This document shows, piece by piece, positions 1-7,752 of a DNA stretch of 21,462 nucleotides (positions are counted from its first letter, which is position 1; every line of letters starts with the position of its first letter). Under the pieces are notes generated by a model. The model was given only the letters and a program-made list of their open reading frames with translations. It had not been told where the DNA came from and did not search any database. The stretch lies in the NCBI GenBank assembly GCA_964624825.1, contig CAZUYD010000031.1, positions 1 through 21,462 of the forward strand, given 5' to 3'. A program made the translations under genes and the position numbers. This stretch comes from Enorma sp964624825. GTDB lineage: Bacteria > Actinomycetota > Coriobacteriia > Coriobacteriales > Coriobacteriaceae.

Positions 1-42
1 ATGCCGCAGGCTATCCCTCACCGCATGGTAACGATGGGCTTC

Positions 43-909
43 TTATGCCTTGTTGGCCGAGCCGAATTCTTCCATGAACGCCTTGGTCTTCTCGACGATG
101 GCATCGCGGCCGGGCTTGAGGAGCTTACGCGGATCATAGCCCTTGCCCTGCTGGTCCTTACCGGCCTCGATATACTCGCGCGTGGCGGCCGCAAAAGCAA
201 GCTGCAGATCGGTGTTCACGTTGATCTTGGAAACACCCATCGAGATGGCCTTCTTGATCTGATCCTCGGGAATGCCGCTGCCACCGTGGAGGACGAGCGG
301 AAGATCGCCCACCTCGGCCTTGATCTCGGCCAGGCGCTCGAACGAAAGGCCGGCCCAATCCTCGGGGTACACACCGTGGATGTTGCCGATGCCGCAAGCA
401 AGGAAGTCGACGCCAAGGTCGGCGATCTGCTTGCACTCAGCCGGATCGGCGAGCTCGCCCGAGGAGGTCACGCCGTCCTCGGTGCCGCCGATGCCGCCCA
501 CCTCGGCCTCGATGGACAGGCCCTTGGAGTGCGCGAGCTCGACGAGCTCTTTGGTGCGGTCAAGGTTGATCTGGAAAGTCTCCTCGTGGGAGCCGTCATA
601 CATAATGGAGGTAAAGCCGGCGTCAATCGCCTTGAAGCAGTCCTCATAGGTGCCATGGTCGAGGTGAAGCGCGACGGGTACCGTCATGTCGAGCGCCTCG
701 ACGCACGCCTTCACCATGTCAGCGCAAACCTTGAGGTCGCCCATCCATGCGGCGGCGCCGGCGGTGCATTGAACGATGAGCGGGGATTTCGCCTCTTCGG
801 CTGCCTGCAGGAGCGCAAGCGTCCACTCAAGGTTGTTAGTGTTGAACGCACCGAGCGCATAATGGCCGGCCTCGGCCTTTTTCAGCATCTCTGCTGCATT
901 AACGAGCAT
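43..909 (-). CDS. fba: Class II fructose-bisphosphate aldolase
   Basis: This 288-residue protein is a zinc-dependent aldolase that reversibly splits fructose 1,6-bisphosphate into dihydroxyacetone phosphate and glyceraldehyde 3-phosphate in cytosolic glycolysis and gluconeogenesis. Visible motifs are LHLDHG (residues 81-86, catalytic Asp84 and zinc ligand His85), GNIHG (zinc His178), LHGGSG (His208, phosphate-binding loop) and INVNTD (229-234). Length and motif order match the short B. subtilis FbaA-type family; the GatY/KbaY tagatose-bisphosphate aldolases are close relatives, so substrate is known only by family. The ATG start is fixed by a perfect AGGAGG (915-920) five bases upstream. It stands 65 bases after the MBL hydrolase gene. 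A TACACT hexamer (946-951, minus strand) is a weak -10 candidate for its own promoter; no convincing -35 is seen. Confidence 0.95.
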   Translation of the reverse strand: MLVNAAEMLKKAEAGHYALGAFNTNNLEWTLALLQAAEEAKSPLIVQCTAGAAAWMGDLKVCADMVKACVEALDMTVPVALHLDHGTYEDCFKAIDAGFTSIMYDGSHEETFQINLDRTKELVELAHSKGLSIEAEVGGIGGTEDGVTSSGELADPAECKQIADLGVDFLACGIGNIHGVYPEDWAGLSFERLAEIKAEVGDLPLVLHGGSGIPEDQIKKAISMGVSKINVNTDLQLAFAAATREYIEAGKDQQGKGYDPRKLLKPGRDAIVEKTKAFMEEFGSANKA

Positions 910-974
910 AGAATCCTCCTATACGCTGTTCTGACAGACGAAATAAGTGTACCACGCGCCCATGCACGCGCTAC

Positions 975-1649
975 TCATGCGCCCCCGGTTTTACGAAGCC
1001 CCCGTATCATGATCGGGTTCGACCTGAGCTCGCGTTCGATGGTTGTGGTCGGGCCGTGCCCGATATAGCAGACGGTGTCGGGCGACAGCGTGCGCCCGAG
1101 CCTTGCAAGCGAGGCCATTATAGCCGCATCGTCGCCGCCTTCAAGGTCGGTACGGCCGCAGCTACCCGGAAAGAGGGTATCGCCCACGAAGGCGACATGT
1201 CCCGTTGGCGTCGCGGCGTACAGCACGATGCCGCCCGGGGTGTGACCCGGCGTCTCGAATACCTGGAATGCCACCTCGCCCACGCTCACCGTATCGCCTT
1301 CGTGCAAGAAGCGTGATGGCTCGCCCGGAGCCTCAGCGGGCAGACCGCGCGCGCGAAAGTCCTCGGCATGGGAGGTCGCCAGGGCATAGTCCTTCTCGCA
1401 CATCATGAACGGCGTCTTTGCCCCCAGCGCGCGGCGCATGCCGGCGACGCCGCTCACGTGGTCGGCGTGACCGTGCGTGCACACGATGCCCACGATGCGC
1501 GCATCTGGGTGCGTTTGCAAGAACTCGCGCGCCAACCCCGCTCCGTCCGACGCGGGATCGATGACGAGCGCGTCGTTACCCCAGATGGCGAAGTAGGTGT
1601 TGGTCTCGATGGGGCCGTTCACCACGCATTCTACCTTCAGTTCGCTCAT
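975..1649 (-). CDS. MBL-fold metallo-hydrolase (glyoxalase II-like)
   Basis: A 224-residue metallo-beta-lactamase-fold hydrolase. The binuclear metal site is complete: THGHADH (58-64), His136 in TPGHTPG, Asp157 in VGDTLF and His198 in GHGP. FPGSCGRTD (160-168) is typical of the glyoxalase II / YcbL-like group. Such enzymes hydrolyse thioesters such as S-lactoylglutathione, but in bacteria of this type, which generally lack glutathione, the true substrate is unknown, so no gene symbol is given. There is no signal peptide, so it is probably cytosolic. The ATG start has GGAG about six bases upstream. It follows the (p)ppGpp synthetase gene after 86 bases, in the same direction. In many Gram-positive genomes a small MBL hydrolase also follows rel, so co-transcription is plausible. 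Confidence 0.85.
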   Translation of the reverse strand: MSELKVECVVNGPIETNTYFAIWGNDALVIDPASDGAGLAREFLQTHPDARIVGIVCTHGHADHVSGVAGMRRALGAKTPFMMCEKDYALATSHAEDFRARGLPAEAPGEPSRFLHEGDTVSVGEVAFQVFETPGHTPGGIVLYAATPTGHVAFVGDTLFPGSCGRTDLEGGDDAAIMASLARLGRTLSPDTVCYIGHGPTTTIERELRSNPIMIRGLRKTGGA

Positions 1650-1735
1650 AGCAGCTCCGTTTCAATACCAGTTCCCTGTCGCAACGCGCGGGCGCGGCGC
1701 GCGCAACACGTTGGGCGATGCGCCTTCTGCGCGGC

Positions 1736-4093
1736 CTATCGCCAGCGCTTCATCTGCTCTCCGCCTTCGCCAGGCATGAGGCGGCGCGCGTCGTAGACGC
1801 TCTCAACGCGGCTGATCGCCGCAAGCAGCGGGTCGAGCCCGCTCGCATCGGATATCTCGACCAGAAAGCGCAGCATCGCCACGCCATCGCGATCGGTGGA
1901 GGTTGACGCCGAGAGGATGTTCGCGCCCGCATCGCCGATGGCGATGGTCAGATCCTTCAAAAGCCCCATGCGGTCGAGCCCCTCCACCACGATCTCAACC
2001 TGGAAGAGCGCGTCGGCCTTGGTGTCCCACTCGACGTCGATCATGCGCTCCGCATGCTCCATGAGCCCTTTCACGTTCGGGCAACTCGCCCGATGCACCG
2101 AAACGCCGCGCCCGCGGGTGATGAACCCCACGATGTCATCGCCCGCCACGGGGTTGCAGCAATGCGCCAAGCGCACGAGCAAGCCATCGGCCGACTCTCC
2201 CTTCACGAGCACGCCCGAGTTATCGTGCCTGCCGGCACCCTTCGGACGGCGGTTCGAGCCGCGCGCCGGCTGCACGGGCTCCTGCGCTTGCTCGCTGCGC
2301 TTCTCCTCCTCGGCGGGCTTGGGGTCGAGAATCTGCTCGACACGGTTGCCCACCATGCGGCAGGCGACCTTCCCCGCCCCAATCGCCGCGAACAGGTCTT
2401 CGATCTGCCGATAGTTCAGCTGCTCGCACACGGCGTTGAGGGCGCGGGTCGAGCGCTGCGTCGAGATGCCGTACCCGCGCTTGCGCAGATCCTTGGCGAG
2501 CACGTCGCGGCCGGCAGCCGCGTCGTCGTCCTTGGTGACCGCTGCGAAATACCGCCGAATCTTCGAGCGCGCCGACGGGGTCTTCACGATGTTCAGCCAG
2601 TCGCGCGAGGGCTTCGCGTTTTTGTTCGTGAGGATCTCGACCCGGTCTCCGGTCAAAAGCACGTGCGCCAGCGGCGTTACCACCCCGTTCACCTTGGCGC
2701 CCACGCAGTGGTTGCCCACCTCGGTATGGACGGCATAGGCGAAATCGAGCGGCGTCGAGCCCGCGCGCAGGTTCATGACCTCGCCTTTGGGCGTGAACAC
2801 GAAGATTTCCTGGTCGAACAGGTCGACCTTCAGCGAGTACAGGAACTCCTTCGGGTCGTCGATGTCGTCTGAGGCCGCCCAGTCGAGCGAGTGCTTGAGC
2901 ATGTTGATCTGGTCGTCCAGCCGCTGCGACTCGGCCGATTTCGCCGCGCTCGACCCGCCCGACCTCTTATAAAGCCAGTGCGCCGCGATGCCGTATTCCG
3001 CCTGCTCGTGCATCTCGTACGTGCGGATCTGAATTTCGAGCGGCCGTGCCGAGGAGCCGATGACCGTCGTATGGAGCGACTGGTAGTTGTTGAGCTTGGG
3101 CATGGCGATGTAGTCTTTGAAGCGCCCCGGCATGGGGTGCCACAGCGAGTGCACCGCCCCCAGCGCCGAGTAGCAGTCGCCCACCGATTGGCAGATCACG
3201 CGCAGCGCCACCAGGTCGTAGATCTCCGAGAACTCCTTGCCCTTTCGCTTCATCTTCTGATAGATGGACCAGTAGTGCTTGGAGCGGCCGCTGATCTGAA
3301 ATCCGGTGAGCCCCACGCGCTTGAGCTCGCCGGTGAGCATCTTGATGGTCTCGTTGAGGTAGCGCTCGCGTGCCTCGCGGCTCTCGGACACCATGCGCGC
3401 GATGCGCTGGTACGCCTCGGGCTCCAAATAGAAAAACGAGAGGTCCTCGAGCTCCCATTTGATCGAGCTCATGCCCAGGCGGTCGGCAAGCGGGGCGTAC
3501 ACGTCCATGGTCTCGCGCGCCTTGAAGACGCGGCGATCCTCGCGCAACGCCGCCAGCGTCCGCATGTTGTGCAGGCGGTCGGCGAGCTTCACGATGATGA
3601 CGCGGATGTCCTTCGACATGGCGAGGAACATCTTGCGCAGGTTGAGCGCCTGCTTCTCGTCGATGCTATCGACCTCGATGTTGGTGAGCTTGGTCACGCC
3701 GTCAACGAGCTCGGCCACCATGTCGCCGAAGATGCCCGCGACGTCTGCAAGGGAGACCTCGGTGTCTTCCACGGTGTCGTGCAAAAGCGCTGCGCACACG
3801 ACATCGCAGTCCATGTTGAGCTCGGCCAAGATGATGGCGACCTCGACCGGGTGGTTGATGTAAGGCTCCCCTGAGCGGCGCTTCTGCGCCGAGTGCTTCT
3901 CTGCGGCGAAGCAATACGCATGCTCGACCGTCGCGCAGTCCTCGTCGCTCATGTACTTGCTGATAAGCTCCGCCAGGGCGTCGTAGTTATCGGCGCAGAT
4001 CTCGGGCGGAAGGTCATCTGCCCGCGTGTAGTGCACCATCTGAGAAAACGCTTTGAGCGACGCGTCGTGCGCCGCGCGGGTTGCCGCATTCAT
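1736..4093 (-). CDS. rel: Bifunctional (p)ppGpp synthetase/hydrolase (Rel)
   Basis: A 785-residue long RelA/SpoT homologue that makes ppGpp/pppGpp from ATP and GDP/GTP and also hydrolyses it, controlling the stringent response at the ribosome. In order: an HD hydrolase domain with HDTVED (His105-Asp106), a synthetase domain with RFKD (324-327) followed by MPKLNNYQSLHT (331-342), a TGS domain (about 430-490), a conserved Cys-containing region with AHCCNP, and a C-terminal ACT domain (about the last 80 residues). RFKD is the RXKD signature of bifunctional enzymes; monofunctional RelA has EXDD. The intact HD motif supports hydrolase activity. The ATG start follows AGGG seven bases upstream, and that SD region overlaps the stop of recJ (only nine bases between genes), which indicates operon transcription and probable translational coupling. 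Confidence 0.96.
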   Translation of the reverse strand: MNAATRAAHDASLKAFSQMVHYTRADDLPPEICADNYDALAELISKYMSDEDCATVEHAYCFAAEKHSAQKRRSGEPYINHPVEVAIILAELNMDCDVVCAALLHDTVEDTEVSLADVAGIFGDMVAELVDGVTKLTNIEVDSIDEKQALNLRKMFLAMSKDIRVIIVKLADRLHNMRTLAALREDRRVFKARETMDVYAPLADRLGMSSIKWELEDLSFFYLEPEAYQRIARMVSESREARERYLNETIKMLTGELKRVGLTGFQISGRSKHYWSIYQKMKRKGKEFSEIYDLVALRVICQSVGDCYSALGAVHSLWHPMPGRFKDYIAMPKLNNYQSLHTTVIGSSARPLEIQIRTYEMHEQAEYGIAAHWLYKRSGGSSAAKSAESQRLDDQINMLKHSLDWAASDDIDDPKEFLYSLKVDLFDQEIFVFTPKGEVMNLRAGSTPLDFAYAVHTEVGNHCVGAKVNGVVTPLAHVLLTGDRVEILTNKNAKPSRDWLNIVKTPSARSKIRRYFAAVTKDDDAAAGRDVLAKDLRKRGYGISTQRSTRALNAVCEQLNYRQIEDLFAAIGAGKVACRMVGNRVEQILDPKPAEEEKRSEQAQEPVQPARGSNRRPKGAGRHDNSGVLVKGESADGLLVRLAHCCNPVAGDDIVGFITRGRGVSVHRASCPNVKGLMEHAERMIDVEWDTKADALFQVEIVVEGLDRMGLLKDLTIAIGDAGANILSASTSTDRDGVAMLRFLVEISDASGLDPLLAAISRVESVYDARRLMPGEGGEQMKRWR

Positions 4094-4102
4094 CTTCGAG
4101 CC

Positions 4103-7100
4103 CTACCCTTCATGCCCCGTCATATACGGCGTGATGGGGCGATTCACTCGTGCAAGCATATCATGAGCCGGCGCGTCGAGCGCCCAACGGCGAAACGAGC
4201 TGAAGGCGAGCCGGGTGCGCAGCCCTTCGAGATAGCGCGTGGATCGCGTGAGCGACATGTGGCCGGGGTTCTCCATCATCTCGATGCATCGCCCCTCGTC
4301 AAAGCCGTTGACCTTGACAAATCCCAACTCCTCAAAGATGGCGATGCCGCTTTCGACCGCGCGCTCCGCAACCGGCGTGCGCGCGTCGATAGCAAGACAC
4401 ATGTTTGAAATATCGAAGTCGCTCGCCGAGAAGCCGCGCGCGCCCGTCTTTCCCCGGTGGGCGCGCCACATGGTCTGCAGCGCCCGATACAGCGTCACGA
4501 GCTCGTCGCGCTCGGGAGCGGCGGCGTCGATGATGCGCTCGTTGATGCGCGCGTCGCGTGCAGAATAGAGCAGATGGATCATGGCAGGGGCCCCATCGCG
4601 GCCAGCGCGCCCGCTCATCTGGTTGAATTCCGTGGCCGAAAACGGCATGTGGTAGAGTACCACGTGCCGCACGTCGGGTAGGTTGACCCCCTCGCCAAAG
4701 GCCGAGGTCGAAACGATGCACCGAAGCGATCCCGCGCGAAACGCCTGCTCCACCTGCGCGCGGTCCTGCCGCGCAAGCCCGGCGTGGTAGAACGCCACCG
4801 CGCCTCCCAGCTCGGGAACGCGCTTGCGCAGCGTGCGCGAAAGCGCCACCGTCTGCTCGCGCGAGTTCACGTAGACGATGCACTTCTCGCCGGTCGCCAC
4901 AATGGAGACCAGGCGGTTCTCGCGCGTCGCAAGGTCGCGGTCGTCCTCCACGGCAAGGTTCTCGCGCACGGTCGCATCTACCACGACGCGCTCGATGCCC
5001 AGCACGGCGCGTATCTCCTGCGCCGCGCACTCGTCGGCGGTCGCCGTCACCGCGAGCACCGTGGGGTGCCCAAGCGCTTCGAGCACCTGCGGCAGCTCGA
5101 GGTACGCGCTGCGCTCGCCCGCCCGCGCGCGGGCAAGGTGATGCGCCTCGTCTATGACCACGAAGCCCACGCGCGCGCTGTGCGCGAACCGATCCGCGTG
5201 GATGGCGAGAAACTCAGGGGTGGTCAGCACGATGTCGAGCGAACCCGCGGCGAGCTCGGCGAACGCGCGGTCGCGCGCGGGCTGAAGGGTCTCGCCCGTG
5301 AGCACCGCCGCGCGCACGCCAAACGCGGCGCAGGCGGAAACCAGGTGGAAGGCTTGGTCGGCAACGAGCGCGCGCAGCGGGTAGACCAGTATGCTCGCCC
5401 GCCCGCGCGCAAGCGCTTCGCGCGCCGCGTGCACCTGGAAGATGAGCGACTTGCCCCTCCCCGTCCCCATCACGGCAAGCAGGCTCTCGCCCTGGGCAAG
5501 GACATCGAGCGCGTCGCGCTGGGCGCGGTGCAAAGACGCCGCGCCGATAAAGGTATGGAGCAGCGCGCGCGTGAGCTCATCGTAGGAAAGCTGGGAGAGC
5601 AGTGCGCGGCGATGGGCGGCCGCGGCTGCCGTGGACTGGTCGTCAGATGCTGCGCACGCATGACCCGAAGGCTGGAGCGACCCTTGCGCGGGTACGCGCG
5701 GAGCCGCGCCCTCCCGCTGCGGTGCGGCGAATTCCTCGCCATCCGCCGCGTCTTCGGGCGCCTGCGGGGCATAACAGCGCGCGTCCTCGCTGGAGCGGCG
5801 CAGGATGTCGCGCACCATGAGCTTGGGGGCCACGCGCCCCTGCCAATGCTCGGCGACCGCCTCGAACACCAGGTCGACGACGGAGTCGCACGCGCAGACC
5901 TCGTCGATGTCCGGCACCCGAAACATGATCGCGGGCACGCTCGCCATGCCGTCCGTCGCCGTGAAGCGCATATGGTCGCCGGTCTTGCCCACGCAGAACC
6001 GATCGACCATGGAGACCCCGGTGACCGCGAGCAGCGGCACCTTGTTTCCCTGGCCGAATGGCTCGAGCCGCGAGATCTGCTCGACGGTGTCGATGTCGAG
6101 CTCCGAGAGCGAAACCGTCGTCGCGATCTCGCCGGTGTCTTCGAATGCTTCCTCTGGGAGCTCCGAAAGCACCGCGTCGAGCCGCGCGCGCAGGGCGTCG
6201 AGGCAATCTGCCGGAAGCGTCGCACCTACCGCGCCCGCATGCCCGCCGAAGCGCGTGAGCACGTCTGAACAGCGCGCGACCGCCTCGAAGAGGTTGACCG
6301 TGCCGACCGAGCGACCGCTCCCGCGCGCCACGCCGTCTTCGATAGAGAACAGCAGGACGGGCACGTGGTAGCGGTTGACGAGCCGGCTGGCCACGATGCC
6401 CTTGACGCCCTCGTGCCAGCCCTCGCCGCCGACCACGATCACGCGCCCGCCCGTGTAGGTCTCCTCGACGCGCGCCATCGCCTCGTCGGTAAGTTTGGAT
6501 TCAATCGAGCGGCGCTCTTGGTTGATCTCTTCAAGCCGCGTTGCCAGCCGCGCCGCCTCGATGGGATCGCGCTCGAGCATGAGGTCGAGGGCGAGCGCGG
6601 GGTCTGCCATGCGCCCGGCTGCGTTCAGCCGAGGGATGAGCGAGAACGACAGAGAGTCGGCCGTGATGGTGGAAAGGTCGGTCTTGCTCAAGCTCGCGAG
6701 GGCGATGAGTCCCGGGCGCTCGGTGGCGCGCATCTGCTCGATGCCGGCTGCGACCAGCGCGCGGTTCTCGGGCGTGAGGGCCATCATGTCCGATACCGTC
6801 CCCAGCGCCGCGACCTCGAGATAGCGCCGCCACAGCTCGGGCAAGCCGAGGCGCTCTCCCAGAATCTGGACGAGCTTGAGCGCGACGCCGGCGCCGGCCA
6901 GCTCGTGCGAGAGACCGCTCCCCTCGAGCTTGGGATCGGTGAGCGGCACTCCCTGCGGGACGCTGCCGGAAGGCTCGTGATGGTCGGTCACCACCAGGTC
7001 GACACCGCGGTCGCGCAGGTAGGCTGCCTCGTTGCACGCGGCGATGCCGTTGTCGACCGTGACCAGCAACGAGGGCGAGCACGTTGCCGCCACGCGATTA

Positions 7101-7498
7101 AGCGCCGCCTCGGACAGGCCATAGCCCTCATCGAAGCGACGGGGAATGAACGGATGCGCCGTCGCGCCCAGCGCGCGAAGCGCCTCGGTGAGCAAGCAGG
7201 TCGAGGTGATGCCGTCTACGTCGAAGTCACCGAAGACCGCGATGGTCTCACGGTTGCGAATCGCGCGCTCAACGCGGTCGGCTACCCCCGACATGCCGGG
7301 GATGATGAGCGGGTCTGCCCAGTCGCGCTCGAGCGAGGGGGTGAGGAACCTTGAGCCCTCCTCGATGCCCGCGATGCCATGCGCCACCATGATGCGCGCG
7401 ACGAGCGGGGCGACGCCGAGGGCGCGCGCGAGCTCGTCGGCGCGCGCGGCGTCTTGATGCGCGATGACCCAGCGGCGCGTGGTGCTAAGCGAGGCCAT
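4103..7498 (-). CDS. recJ: RecJ exonuclease fused to a RecQ-like DEAH helicase
   Basis: One uninterrupted 1131-residue reading frame. Residues 1-570 are a complete RecJ 5'-3' single-strand DNA exonuclease: DHH motifs FGDFDVDG (89-96), VTVDNG (147-151), TDHH (171-174) and GTVSD (233-237), the DHHA1 part with GGEGWHEGVKG (357-367) and RFGGHAGAVG (416-425), then an OB-like region. After an Ala/Glu-rich linker (about 572-632) comes a RecQ-like superfamily 2 helicase: LHRAQRDAL, Walker A GTGRGKS (678-684), DEAH box (783-786), AVTATA (816-821), TSAFGEGVNLPDVR (931-944) and QMSGRAGRDG (960-969). No RecQ zinc cluster or HRDC domain is visible. The last 110 residues (EELGFVKVNG) resemble a winged helix like the end of Firmicute RecJ. 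Ordinary E. coli RecJ has about 577 residues. The ATG start has GAGGTGA seven bases upstream. Expected role: RecFOR-type resection and repair; helicase activity is inferred. Confidence 0.93.
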   Translation of the reverse strand: MASLSTTRRWVIAHQDAARADELARALGVAPLVARIMVAHGIAGIEEGSRFLTPSLERDWADPLIIPGMSGVADRVERAIRNRETIAVFGDFDVDGITSTCLLTEALRALGATAHPFIPRRFDEGYGLSEAALNRVAATCSPSLLVTVDNGIAACNEAAYLRDRGVDLVVTDHHEPSGSVPQGVPLTDPKLEGSGLSHELAGAGVALKLVQILGERLGLPELWRRYLEVAALGTVSDMMALTPENRALVAAGIEQMRATERPGLIALASLSKTDLSTITADSLSFSLIPRLNAAGRMADPALALDLMLERDPIEAARLATRLEEINQERRSIESKLTDEAMARVEETYTGGRVIVVGGEGWHEGVKGIVASRLVNRYHVPVLLFSIEDGVARGSGRSVGTVNLFEAVARCSDVLTRFGGHAGAVGATLPADCLDALRARLDAVLSELPEEAFEDTGEIATTVSLSELDIDTVEQISRLEPFGQGNKVPLLAVTGVSMVDRFCVGKTGDHMRFTATDGMASVPAIMFRVPDIDEVCACDSVVDLVFEAVAEHWQGRVAPKLMVRDILRRSSEDARCYAPQAPEDAADGEEFAAPQREGAAPRVPAQGSLQPSGHACAASDDQSTAAAAAHRRALLSQLSYDELTRALLHTFIGAASLHRAQRDALDVLAQGESLLAVMGTGRGKSLIFQVHAAREALARGRASILVYPLRALVADQAFHLVSACAAFGVRAAVLTGETLQPARDRAFAELAAGSLDIVLTTPEFLAIHADRFAHSARVGFVVIDEAHHLARARAGERSAYLELPQVLEALGHPTVLAVTATADECAAQEIRAVLGIERVVVDATVRENLAVEDDRDLATRENRLVSIVATGEKCIVYVNSREQTVALSRTLRKRVPELGGAVAFYHAGLARQDRAQVEQAFRAGSLRCIVSTSAFGEGVNLPDVRHVVLYHMPFSATEFNQMSGRAGRDGAPAMIHLLYSARDARINERIIDAAAPERDELVTLYRALQTMWRAHRGKTGARGFSASDFDISNMCLAIDARTPVAERAVESGIAIFEELGFVKVNGFDEGRCIEMMENPGHMSLTRSTRYLEGLRTRLAFSSFRRWALDAPAHDMLARVNRPITPYMTGHEG

Positions 7499-7604
7499 GG
7501 CGCATCACCTCGCCCGGTAACGCGCGCGCGGCGCCTCGGCAACATGGAATGGGCGCACATGGGCAGCCGAGATGGCCGCCATGGGCAGACACATGGTTCA
7601 GCAT
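7485..7604 (-). CDS. Possible 39-residue Cys/His-rich leader ORF
   Basis: A small open frame in the leader of the recJ-helicase gene. Its ATG is preceded by AAGGA with eight bases spacing, and its TAG stop lies 14 bases inside recJ, so it could couple translation into that gene. The peptide has four Cys in CPC and CC pairs (14, 16, 21, 22) and four His. I recognise no family, and GC-rich DNA readily yields open frames, so this may be chance. A consensus TATAAT lies 58 bases upstream of its start, which would place it on the recJ transcript. Confidence 0.3.
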   Translation of the reverse strand: MLNHVSAHGGHLGCPCAPIPCCRGAARALPGEVMRHGLA

Positions 7605-7624
7605 GGCAAACGTCCTTATGGAAT

Positions 7625-7642
7625 GACCCGCTGCGGCGGGTC
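7625..7642 (-). other. Hairpin in the recJ leader
   Basis: GACCCGC and GCGGGTC form a perfect 7-bp stem with a four-base loop, a few bases downstream of the predicted start site near 7655. It is not followed by a T-run, so it is not an obvious terminator; it may stabilise the leader or be incidental. Confidence 0.4.
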
Positions 7643-7661
7643 GCGCTGTGGTTCGCCATCC

Positions 7662-7667
7662 ATTATA
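7662..7667 (-). promoter_or_regulatory. Candidate -10 element for the recJ-rel operon
   Basis: The minus strand carries a perfect TATAAT here, in otherwise very GC-rich intergenic DNA between the GH13 gene and recJ. A start site near 7655 would give a leader of about 155 bases. No good -35 hexamer is visible at 16-19 bases, so the call rests on the -10 alone. Confidence 0.5.
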
Positions 7668-7752
7668 CGCGCCGCGCGGACGATGCGCGCCGACGGGTAG
7701 CGGGCGATAGGTCGGCTTTTCGGCCGAGCGCAACGCCCCCTTGCGGTACCGC

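Noticed and set aside
1..1068. Plus-strand open frame opposite the aldolase
   Set aside because: Antisense shadow; the minus strand gives a complete aldolase with a perfect Shine-Dalgarno.
1650..1735. GC-rich stretch after rel as a terminator
   Set aside because: The apparent repeats are direct rather than inverted, so no stable stem forms and there is no T-tract.
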